Of a stretch of DNA of 64,000 nucleotides, positions 1 to 10,500 are shown piece by piece. The stretch lies in contig JASANZ010002226.1 of assembly GCA_030849805.1 (NCBI GenBank), forward strand, positions 1 to 64,000, in the 5' to 3' direction. Made by a program: the position numbers and the translations under genes. The stretch is from Sergeia podlipaevii (lineage: Eukaryota > Euglenozoa > Kinetoplastea > Trypanosomatida > Trypanosomatidae). The notes under the pieces were generated by a model. It searched no databases. It saw nothing but the letters and a program-made list of their open reading frames with translations, and was not told where the DNA came from. Position 1 is the stretch's first letter. Each line of letters opens with the position of its first letter.

Positions 1-404
1 CCTTCCATCGCTTTTTTTTTGTTTTTTCCTTTTCTCTTGCCACTATCATTCATATTTTTTTTTATCTGCTTTGCTAAGAGAGAGAGAGAGAGAGAGGGCA
101 AGGGGTGAAGTGCATAGCGCTCTGCAATTTGGAAGTTTTTTTTATCTTTCAGCTATTGTTGTTTCTTCGATTTCTTTTATTATTATTATTTAAAGCAACA
201 TTTAGTTCAAAAAAAAAAAAAAAAACTTCCAAAGCACATTTTACACAAAGAAAACAAAAAAAGAGGACATACAAATAGGCGCTGTCTGTTGTCGTTCCAT
301 CGATCACGCGAGAACGGCAGAAAAGGAAAGGTGAGGACAAAAAAAAAAAAAAAAAAATAGCACAAAGAACGGTAAGCAAGAAGCCCTTTTTTATTTTTTT
401 GCTT
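1..404 (+). other. Leader region of the cyclin gene, no gene seen
   Basis: AT-rich sequence with T and A homopolymers and an (AG)n run near 77-96. A T-rich tract ending at the AG at 151-152 is a reasonable spliced-leader acceptor for the gene starting at 405. A second pyrimidine tract (about 384-400) has its first AG at 409-410, inside codon 2 of that gene. I see no coding sequence here. Confidence 0.5.
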
Positions 405-3400
405 ATGCAGTATAGCAATCACATTATCCACGAACAGCAGCAGCAACAACACAGTCCTGGCAACGAAGTCTTCGGTGCGACAGCAGGTACGCTGAACCCT
501 ATCCCAAGTGTGGCCTCGGCTGAGTGTTTCTTTCCAAACTTATCGCAACCGCAGCAACAGCAACTGTTAAAGCTTTCACCCGCAGCGGACACAACCACCA
601 CTGACGTATTGTCGTCCTCGTCGTCTTCGCTGCCATACAACTGGCGTGAACTGCATTCATTGAAGCCTACCGGCAGCGGCGTCAGCACGTACTTTCAGAG
701 CACGAACAGCACGTGTGACCCAGCACTCAGCGGCACCAGCGGCTCCGTTGACTCCAACTCACCACCAGCGACAGCAGAGACAAGGCCTCGCTACTCCGTA
801 GATACTCTTGATACTAGAAATATTAAGAGTACTAGTAGTGTGGGTGTCCAGGAAAGCCCTCAGCACAATCACTACTTGCAGCACGCCCTGCATCGTTCTC
901 ATCACGCGCGCGAGGGCGAGGTAGACAGCAGTTCTGTGACTCCCGGCACCACTGCAACAACGGAAACTGCACGTGGGGCCTCTTCCTTGTCTCGCGACAG
1001 TCAAAGCGTCTTGGACGAGGATTATACAACGACAAGCACCACACTCTCAGCAGCAGCACGTGGATCAGTGCTTGTGATGGAAACTGCTCAACCAGCAGAA
1101 AACGCCAACACATTGACTGGAGGAGAAGAAAACTCACATGCTACCACCACCACCACCCACCTACCCAGTCAGACATCCATGATGGGAGGACTTGCCGATG
1201 GTCATAACCCCGGCACCAACGCCAATACAGCAATAACAGCAACAGTTCCAACGATGCGTCACGGTGATGACACGGTTGACGAAGTGCTAGGGAAGATTAG
1301 GGCACAAACCAGCGTGGAGGATGACGACGAAAGCGAAGGCGAGGAGATGGAGGAGGAGGAGGGGGAGGAGGAGGGCATCTCTAAGCCGCAAGAACAAAGA
1401 AGGCAGCAGCAGCAGCAGCCGTACGTGTACTACGACGAGGAAAACGATGATGATGATGAAGAAGGTGGCGCTGAGGTCGAGGAGATGAACTACCGACCCC
1501 CTCAGCGTCGCCCGGCAGATCGCGAGTGCCGTAGCGAAAGCATCCGCAATACATCTGCGGCGGCGGCGGCAACGCTTCCGCAGTTCTCGACCCCGGTGCA
1601 GGAGCCACCGATCAAGCACCCCCATCACGATATCATGACGGAAGTTGCCCAGAACGCAGAGGCGGTGGAGGAGAGCGGCTTTGAGGCGAACCGAAGTCGA
1701 GAGCAGGTCGCAGGTGCCGTATCCACCCTAGACACAGCAGCAGCAGTGGGTAGAAAAGCAGAAGGAAACAAGATATCAAGCACTGTTGCAGATAGCAGGA
1801 CAGAGCATGGCCAATGCCGTGTTCATGACGACGATGACGATGACGATGACGATGATCATCGGAATAGCGAAAGTCGCAACTACGGCATCGCGCCCGTGGA
1901 TCCAAGTGCACATGTGGTGCCCCTTGCAGAAGAAGAGAAGAAGAAGAAGGTCAATCGCGGTATTGGTGAAACGGCAGTGAACGACCTCCCAAACATTAAG
2001 CTCGCCACGTGTACCTTTGCCAACACTGCTATTACGTACTTTGTGATGAGTCTGTGTCGCGAGAACGCCTCTGAGCCTCTTCTCTCTAGTGTGTTCCACT
2101 CCCACTGCCTCCCAATGATGTCCGTGAAGAACTACATGGAACGCATTGTGCGCTACTGCGGATGCAGTGGTGAAGCGCTGCTGTGTGGCCTCCTGCTTCT
2201 CCTCAAGTATAGCGTTCACAGTGGGCATCCTGTGACGTTGTACAGCGCACATCGTCTTCTCATCACAGGCATTGTGCTCGGCATTAAGCTGCGCGATGAT
2301 GCCTACTACAGCAATGTGTACTACGGTCGCATCGGTGGTATCTCAGGCACCGAACTCAACAAGCTAGAGCTCTTCTTTATCGATCAACTCGGGTGGGCCA
2401 TGTCAACGCCCTCCTTGGAGTACGCTGAGATGGTCAAAGTACTGGAGACCCTCACCGCGCCGCTCGATGTGGACGTCCTGGACGCGTATGCGCAGTCGCA
2501 CCCAGCGGAAGTCGCCGCTGCCTTTCACGCCAACGTCGCAAAGAAGACCGCAGCCGCTCCGGCCGAGAAGACGGCCGCCTCCGTGGCAGCGAGCGAGGAT
2601 GACGGCGTGAGCGAGACCACCACCGTGACATCTGAAATGACTGCGCTGGAGGCGGCCTCGCGGAGGGCGATGGAGGTGGCGTTCCGGCAGCATCAGTGGC
2701 GTACGGTAGGGCTACCGTGGATGATGCGGCTGCGCAGCGACACGCTTGAGCGGCAAAGTGAGCGCGGACGCATAGAGCAAGATGCGTGGCGCACGGAAGA
2801 AGCGAAGTGGGGACGCTACAGAGCCGAGGAGGCGGCTGCGGCGCTGAACGCATCTCAGCGTAGCTCCTCTGGTTGTGGCTCTCGCTGGATGTCTCCCCTT
2901 ACGGTGGAACATCTCTCTGCGGGTGGCAGCACAAGCAACACGCAAGACTGGGAACGGCATAACTCTTGTTTCACCCGAGACATGGCGGCGACTTCTGGTG
3001 GGGCACACATGAGTGAGCAACCGCGATACGCCAACTATGCCGTACACGGACAGCAGTTACAGCAGCAGAACTCTTCATCTTCACGTAACTTCTATGGCAT
3101 TGGACGGCGCAACGTCAGCGGCACCAGCAACAGCAGTTATGCGAGCGCCAAGGGTGGTGACGGTGTGAGCCCCAGCAACAGCAGCGGTCAGCAGCAGCAG
3201 CAACAACACTTTGATTCCAACAGCAACGCCGCGACGACGGCGACGACAACAACTCCGAGCGGAAGTCATATAAACGTAAACGCAAAACCCTATTTCTATG
3301 TTAGTAGCAGTAGCAAACGCAAGGCAGCAGCTGCGGCAGCAGCAGCAACAGCGTCGGCACCATCCGTTGCTGTGGACGGCTCCTCGAGCAGCACGACGGC

Positions 3401-3719
3401 ACAAGGGAGATCATCCTCACGTCAGGGCGGTCTTAGCAACGCAGCGGCAAACGCGTTTCCTTCCTTTCCAGCGTACTACCACACCAGCGGCATGCCGGCA
3501 CAGCAGCAGCAACCAGCCGAGAACAGCATCAGCGGCAGTGGCAGTATCAAGGAAGAGACAGTCATGGTGGTGCGCGATGGTGCGTACGTGTCCCGACACG
3601 ACCGGAGGGGGATGGAAATGATGTATGGGGCTTCTGCTTCTAGTCATGCAAACACAAGTAGTAACGCAAGCAATGCGGGTAAGAAACGTCGGAAACCTGC
3701 TTCCTATAATGATTACTAG
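405..3719 (+). CDS. PHO80-like (P/U-type) cyclin with long disordered flanks
   Basis: Predicted cyclin of 1104 residues. The cyclin box lies at about residues 530-685. It has the P/U-family pattern of an HRLL-containing helix, then DDAYY..VYY, a GRIGGIS turn and an ELNKLE helix, followed by a hydrophobic helix ending LGW. P/U cyclins bind and activate cyclin-dependent kinases; in trypanosomatids members of this type pair with CRKs in cell-cycle control (family knowledge). Everything outside the box is low complexity: Gln, Ser, Thr and Ala runs, acidic blocks around residues 305-325 and a pure Asp run near residue 480. Usual PHO80-like cyclins are a few hundred residues, so most of this protein is extra. 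The start is the first ATG; an open TTG codon lies just upstream. If trans-splicing used the AG at 409-410 this ATG would be lost, and the next in-frame ATG is more than 200 codons downstream. Confidence 0.82.
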   Translation: MQYSNHIIHEQQQQQHSPGNEVFGATAGTLNPIPSVASAECFFPNLSQPQQQQLLKLSPAADTTTTDVLSSSSSSLPYNWRELHSLKPTGSGVSTYFQSTNSTCDPALSGTSGSVDSNSPPATAETRPRYSVDTLDTRNIKSTSSVGVQESPQHNHYLQHALHRSHHAREGEVDSSSVTPGTTATTETARGASSLSRDSQSVLDEDYTTTSTTLSAAARGSVLVMETAQPAENANTLTGGEENSHATTTTTHLPSQTSMMGGLADGHNPGTNANTAITATVPTMRHGDDTVDEVLGKIRAQTSVEDDDESEGEEMEEEEGEEEGISKPQEQRRQQQQQPYVYYDEENDDDDEEGGAEVEEMNYRPPQRRPADRECRSESIRNTSAAAAATLPQFSTPVQEPPIKHPHHDIMTEVAQNAEAVEESGFEANRSREQVAGAVSTLDTAAAVGRKAEGNKISSTVADSRTEHGQCRVHDDDDDDDDDDHRNSESRNYGIAPVDPSAHVVPLAEEEKKKKVNRGIGETAVNDLPNIKLATCTFANTAITYFVMSLCRENASEPLLSSVFHSHCLPMMSVKNYMERIVRYCGCSGEALLCGLLLLLKYSVHSGHPVTLYSAHRLLITGIVLGIKLRDDAYYSNVYYGRIGGISGTELNKLELFFIDQLGWAMSTPSLEYAEMVKVLETLTAPLDVDVLDAYAQSHPAEVAAAFHANVAKKTAAAPAEKTAASVAASEDDGVSETTTVTSEMTALEAASRRAMEVAFRQHQWRTVGLPWMMRLRSDTLERQSERGRIEQDAWRTEEAKWGRYRAEEAAAALNASQRSSSGCGSRWMSPLTVEHLSAGGSTSNTQDWERHNSCFTRDMAATSGGAHMSEQPRYANYAVHGQQLQQQNSSSSRNFYGIGRRNVSGTSNSSYASAKGGDGVSPSNSSGQQQQQQHFDSNSNAATTATTTTPSGSHINVNAKPYFYVSSSSKRKAAAAAAAATASAPSVAVDGSSSSTTAQGRSSSRQGGLSNAAANAFPSFPAYYHTSGMPAQQQQPAENSISGSGSIKEETVMVVRDGAYVSRHDRRGMEMMYGASASSHANTSSNASNAGKKRRKPASYNDY

Positions 3720-6298
3720 ATATGGAGTAGAGAGAAAAAATAGAGAAAAAAAAGATAAGGAGTGTTCTTTTATTATCACTATAACTGTTTTCTAATATGA
3801 GTGGACCAGTGTCCCAGGACGTATAACGTCAGCGAGTAAGAAGAAATAGAAGAAGAAAAAAAAGTGAAGATTTTTTTAAAAAAAATTAGTAGTTTTTTTT
3901 CTAACAATTTTGTTCATTTTTCCCCTTTTTCTTTTGCTTTTTGTACTATATGCTTTTGGTGGTGGTGGTGGTGGGTTGTATCTTTGTTGTGACGATGATT
4001 GCCCTTTCTTCAAGTTAAAAAAAAAAAAAGAAGAAACTGAAGCCAATAAGAGAGAGAGCTCGGGATGCGCGTCTTGTGTTCTTTTTCTCTTAGTAGTTAC
4101 ATGTAGGGTTTCGTCTCTTTAAAAAAAAATGCACGGTTAAACAAGTTGTGGGTTTTTTTATTGGTACATATTTTTGGTTTGCTTGTTTTGTTGTGTTTTA
4201 ATTCTTGGTTCTGTATTTTTTTGTTGTTTCTTTGCCTCTCTTCTCTTTATTTTGCTAGTTCTTTTTGCCTCTCCGATTTGCAGTATTGCCATATCTTATT
4301 TTTCTACTACTACTACTACTACTACTACTATATCTCTTTCTCCAAAAAAATTTTGTTTCTTTACTCATGATTGCATTTATGCATTCATGTGCTGCATTAC
4401 GTCAACATACAGCAGTCTCGCTTTATATATATATATATATATATCTGTTGTAGTTGGCGCGCTGCTGCTGTCGTTGTTGTTTTGCAGTCGATATGGAAGA
4501 AAAGTCGAGGAGAATGGGGCGAAGAAAAACAAATGGAGCAGTATCTGATGAATCGTTGACGTTTTAGAGAAAAGTAGCGTCTTTATTGATCACTCTCTGC
4601 TTGTCTGCCTCTCTCCTCTCTTCTTACAGTACGTGCCACTATGGGGGTATGTGTTTTTCATTTATTCATTTTTTTTTTTTTGTAATTGCAGATGGCTACA
4701 TTTTCTTTCAAAATAAAACTTTAAAAATCGTTCATTTTAATATATATATTATTTATTTATTTTTCTCAGCCTGCCCCCCCCCCTTATTTTGGGAAGTCAT
4801 CGCTGTCACTGGCTAGAAAAGAGAGGAGAGGGGAAGGAGAGGCTACACGTCAGTTTAGCAATCGCGAGAGGGAGAGAAAGAGAGAGAAATAGAGAAAAAC
4901 AAACAAGAAAATGCTTTAAAAAAAAAAAAAGAACTTGCGATGTGTGGGTCCATTTGTCTGCAAACGTCTTTATTATGATGATTTATTATCATTTGTGAAG
5001 GAGAAAAATGTAGAATGGAATGTTTTCTTTTTTGTTGTTGTTGAGGGATAAAGAAACGTGTTGGATGGTGGTAGGAGGAAAGGCTATAACGATGTACTGT
5101 CCTGACGTGCTTGCCGGACACACGTGGGTATAATGATATACGTTTAAATGTTTTTTTTTGTTTTCTATTATTATTAATTTTTTTTCTTCATTTTGTGTGT
5201 GTGTGTGTGTCTAGTTGGCAACTTTTTTTTTTTCTCTTTCTACTGTATTTTATCTTATTTTATTTTATTTTTGCTTTATCTCTTTTTCCTTTCTTTTCTT
5301 TTTCTCCGTCACACTCACCCTACCTTCTGCAGAGATACATCCGCGTTGCGCTGTGCGTGAGAACGAGAGAGAGAGGGAGAGAGAGGGAGAGAGAGAGAGA
5401 GAGAAAGAGAGAAAGAGTAGGAGGGCGGTTGTGGTATTAGCCGGATAGCACAGGACCAGCCTTCCTTGCAAGGTGGAGTTAAAAAAAAAAGAAGAAGAAG
5501 GGAGATAAGAACTTTTTTTTTTTGAATATATATATATATATATAGTTATATAAACGGAACTTTTTTTTTTGCTAGTGCTAGCAGAAAAGAGAAAAGGAAA
5601 AGCGAAAGAGAAAAAAAAAAATAGTGTCTCATGGTGAGATTGATCGATTGCTGCGTGAAGGCTGGTGTGTGTGTGTGTGTGTAATCACGTCGTTGTTGTT
5701 GTTGTTTTGTAGTGTTGTGACAGTTAGTTGGTTTTAGCTTTCATTTATTTATATATTAAATTATTTTATTTTATCTCTGTTATGAACACAAATAAAAGAG
5801 AGAGAAACAAAACAAAAAATTGATCTTTAAAGTGAACAGGAGCTCTTTTTTTTTATTAATGACTTTCTGTTTGCGCTTACTCGGATTCTCTCTGTCACAC
5901 ACACACAGGAGGGGGTGAGTGACGGATTACGTACTCATGTGTGTTTATAATGCCTCCACCCTTTCTCGTATTGCTATTATTATAATGAGACGAAGAGAGG
6001 CGATGAATGGGAGAGAGACGCATCGCATTTGTGGGTCCCGCTGTTGTTAGCGTATGCTACTCATGGGGAAATCATTCATCCGTACGCTCTCCCCCCTCTT
6101 CCTCCCTCTTCTTCCCTCCCAATATGTTCATTATTATTATTTCTCTTCCTTTCTGTTCCTTTTTTTTATTATTATTTTTATTATTATTATTATTATTATT
6201 TGTATAGCTATATTTGCTGCCTGTTAGTATACACAATTGTAGAATTTAGCTGTTTTTTTTTTTCTTATTGTTGCTGTTGCTGCGGTAGGCAATATACT

Positions 6299-6329
<31 letters not shown>

Positions 6330-7530
6330 TACATACGTACATACGTACAACCTTTTTGAAATCAAGAAGGACAAAGGCGAAACAAATAAGGTGGAGCGGA
6401 ACACATCGTGTTGCTGTAGCAGAAGTTCTGTTTTTTATTATATATATATTTCTTCGATATTGTCTTTTCTTTTTTTTTTCTCTCCTTTCTTCAGTGTTAT
6501 ATTATATATATTATATATATATACATACGTGCTGTGTGTGCACACATCAACTTTCATTTTTTCATCTCTCTTAGAAAAAATAAAAGCAGCTGGTATTTTC
6601 AGGTGTCCTTCTCGGCCGTTATTTATTTACTTTTTCAGTTTTGTTTTTGTTTCTGTGTGTGTGTGTGCGTTATCTCAGAAATCTTTCTAAAGTGAAAAAG
6701 GAGAGAGAAAGAGAGAGAGAGAGGAGGAGGGGGGTGAGCTGCATACCCTGCAATAAAACGGAGAAACAAACAAAAGAAAAAAAGAGCAAAACAGAAACAA
6801 TATATTAGGTAGGCAATAGAAAAAAAAAAAAAGAGGGAGAAAAGTACAATATATAAAAAGAAAATTTTTTAATAGGGAAAAAAAACAAGGGCTTCAAAAT
6901 ACTTTTTTAAAGAAAAAAAAAATTTATCTATATCTATATATATATATATATATACTGAAGGTGCGCCTGCACACAATTGCCAAGGTAGGAGAGAGAGAAG
7001 GGTTAGGAACGCCTGCGGCAAGCGCACTTTTGAGATCGCACAAGGAAGGGAAAGAAAAGAAAAAAATAAGAATAGAAAGAGAGAGAAAGACTTGAGCGGA
7101 GGCGCTGCAGTATTATTTCTTTTTTGTTGTTTGTTTTCTCTTTTCAAAGGAAAGAGAGCTGCTTCTACTGCTACTCTGAATTGAGAAACTATCCCATATA
7201 TAGATATATTTTCACCTACATTTATTTTCATTATTGTATATATATATACAATTTTATCCCTTTTAGGGTTCTTATCTTACTTTTTTTTGATTGCCTATAT
7301 TTCTACCACTTTTCTTAGCGAGTGTGAGTGTGCGAGTTGCTATTTATCTTTTTGTTAAGAGAAGAAAGAGAGGGGACATATATATATAGGCAAACAATTT
7401 CAATTTACTTCTCCTCTTAGGGAAATTTATTTTGTCCTATTGTTTTTTTTGTACTTTTCAGAAGTTTACTTCTTATAGAAGCGTTTATATATATTGTGGT
7501 GTTGCTACTATTATTATTATTAGTTCTCGT
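3720..7530 (+). other. 3.8 kb intergenic region, no gene seen
   Basis: This is the longest gap in the window. It holds T-rich pyrimidine tracts, (TA)n near 4430-4443 and 5527-5543, (GT)n near 5196, a long (GA)n-rich block near 5367-5412, (ATT)n near 6167-6200 and (CA)n near 6300-6328. Short open frames occur, but all are built from these repeats and have no coding character. It presumably contains the cyclin 3' UTR and the phosphatase 5' UTR. I see no tRNA or rRNA. Confidence 0.6.
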
Positions 7531-10500
7531 ATGTCTACAACATATTTGCCCACCACCACTGGCAAAAGCACAACCCCGAGTTCCAGTCCCAAGTCCTCGC
7601 TGACACCCATCACCATCAAAGAAACTGCGTCTTCAATTCTAGATAATGCACCAACAGCTGGTACCGACAATGTCGAAGCATCCTCCTCGGACAACATAGG
7701 CAGTGGTGGGGGCGGCAATCATAATCATCATCATCATGTGGACGGTGGTATCCCGTCTCCTCTTAATAGCAGCAGCACCTGTACTAGTAGCAGTAGCAGA
7801 GGTGGTCACAACAACAACAACAACAAGGGCACTGATAGTGAACACAGTTGTAAAAGTCCGGCTTTATCATTGTCACCGGCGCCGTCCCCGCTGCTACACA
7901 CTACTCCCTCCCCACCACCTCCTTCTTCTGGTGAGGTTGGTCGAAGTCGGACGGAAGGTGCGCAGCGAACAGTGCTCTCATCGCGTAACCCTTCCTTTTC
8001 GTTTGCCTCTACCAGTAATCCAGCAGCAGCAGCGGCCACAACGCCGCATAACAATGCTGTGAGTGACGGACCTACTGCAACATCAATCTCTAAAAGATCG
8101 TCAACGGCGGTGGGGTCGCCAGTGAACAGTGTGGTAGCAGGTACACTGCGAGCTCGAGCAGCACAGCGAGCGCAACTTCGGGTCGATCTTTCCCATTGTA
8201 CCAACTGTGTTAAGAGTCCAGGTACTGCGCGGAGTACGGGAAGCACCACCACGAGCCCAGCGTCGGCGACACGCAGCGGTGAAGGTCAAACACCCGTCAC
8301 AAACTCCCTGGCAGGTCGGAGACTTCCGCAGACTCGAAACATCAACAACGCTAACGGGATATCAGCTGTTGCAGGGAGTAGTATGACAAGCAACGCTAGC
8401 AGTCGCAACACCACAGTTGCGGCAGCATCCAGAAACGGGGGCAGTGCTGCGGCTGCGGCTGCTGAAGGTATTGCAGGGAAAAATAAAGGCGGTGCTCGCA
8501 GAGGGCTTTCGATTGCTCTACCAAACGCACCTATATTCACACTGGCTACTCCGCATAGCTCTCCTCAGCAGCAACAGCATGCAACACATAGCCAGACTGC
8601 AAGGCGATCCCTAAACGTGCACACTTCACAGCAGCAGTTTCATGCTCGCCAGACCTGCGAAGACGCTTCTGCCAACTCATCCTTGACTCGTCGTCATCAT
8701 CATCACTACTCAAATGAGATGAGAAGCAGTGGTGGGCAATTGCGTGTGGGTAGCGCGATGGCGGCCGCCTTTTCTTCTTCGTTTTCTTCTTCTTCTTCTA
8801 GCTCCTTGAACCGACAAGACGCGCGTGGCATGAATTCTGCGGTGTCGACGCAGCCGCAGTCGTCGCTGTCTCCTTACAATGTGAGTACTATCAGCGATAG
8901 TAGCAGTAATGCCAGTAGTAGCTTCATCGGCAATAGTAGAGAGAAAGTAGTACTCGGGCGTGAATATGGAAAGAAAAAGCGTCGGCACGACGGGTTTTCA
9001 GCGGTCGAGGTCATCCCCGGGCTCTTTCTCGGTGCCTACTCCGATGCCGTTGACCCAGAAGTTCTTCGGCAGCACAACATATCGCTTGTCGTAAACATGA
9101 CCTCGGAGTGTCCAGTGACAACGGAGATGCGAGACAACCCACATGGCATCCGCTACTTGCAGTTTCCTTTGAAAGATCACTCGGATGAGGTGTTGAGTCC
9201 GTTTTTCCCTGTCATTACGCAAGTTATTCATGAGCAGCTGCATCGCCGTGATATCTACTTAGGTGCGCGACAGAGGCATATTCAACTGCAACGACAACAA
9301 CAACAACAACAACAATTTGAGTTGCGTAGTGACACGGACGACGTGTGTGATGAGGAGGACAAGGATGACGTGCTGCTTGATGAGGAGGAGGAGGAGGAGG
9401 GGATGGTTGACCAGAGTGAAGAGGGCAACAGTCACATAACTTTTGTGAATGAAATCACAATCGAATGCAGTCAAGATGTCGCCACAGGCAACGGAGATGC
9501 CGTCACCACAAAGAAGATCCCCCGGGCCAGCACGCACAACGAGGAGGAGGAAGCAGTTCAAGTCCAACTGCACATGCTGGCGCCGCGGCAACGAAACCAC
9601 TACCAGCAGCACCAACATGCACATCCCCACCGTCTTCTGGATGACAGCAGCAACGATACTAAAAGTCTCTTGAGTGGGGAGGGAGGAGCCAGCCTTTCAC
9701 CCACCCCTGCAAGTACGCGCTACCTAGCAGGCACACGGGTCTCAGGTGCGAGGGGAGGTGATGAGTACCACTACCGTCACACAGAACCAAAAGCTCGGAA
9801 AATAGTAACAAACGGCGCGATTGCCAGCCAGAACGCATGTGGAGGTGAAAGCGAGTCAACGCCGGAGTTGATAGAGTCGTCTGGAGTCTGCACACATGAT
9901 GACACGAGCGACGGCACGAAGAAGAAAGGAGGTATACGAGCTGCTAAAGAGCGAATCACCACCACGAGAGCCTCAGTGGCCACTCCAACTGCCGCCATTG
10001 CCAGGAGAAGGCCGACGCGCGCCGAAGCTTCATGTGATGAACGTCAGCCGCCAATTCCCAACATATCCTGCGGTCGATCTGCCTCTGTATCGAGTTTCTC
10101 TATGCTCCACGACGGCAGTGATGGCGATGGCGTCGTTACCTTTATGGCCAGGCATGACAGTATTGTCAATGAAGCAAAGTGTGGTAGCCTGCCTGCTGCA
10201 GGACTGCAGCAGAATGGAGAGTCAGAGGAAACGCTTGGTGATGCGACAGAGCAAAACGAAGAAGAAGAAGCAGCAGCAGCAGAAGAAGAAGAAGGAGAAG
10301 GCGATGATGGTGATGATGTTGCACAGTCTCTTCAGAGTCTCTCACCTGTTACGTACTTTGACATAACGACAACGGCGGTGACAGCAGCAGCGGCGATAGT
10401 AGAGGGGCTTGCTTTACCCTGCACCACCATGGCCACTAGTACCTCTACACTCCACGCATGTACTAGTGCGAGAGGAGGAGACAGTGTCTCTTGTAAGTCG

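Noticed and set aside
7432..7530. N-terminal extension of the phosphatase from a TTG codon
   Set aside because: Nuclear genes here start at ATG; the extension encodes Phe/Tyr/Ile-rich leader sequence typical of the gaps. The same reasoning removed GTG/TTG extensions at 13834, 21976, 25811, 32621, 51347, 56437 and 60178.
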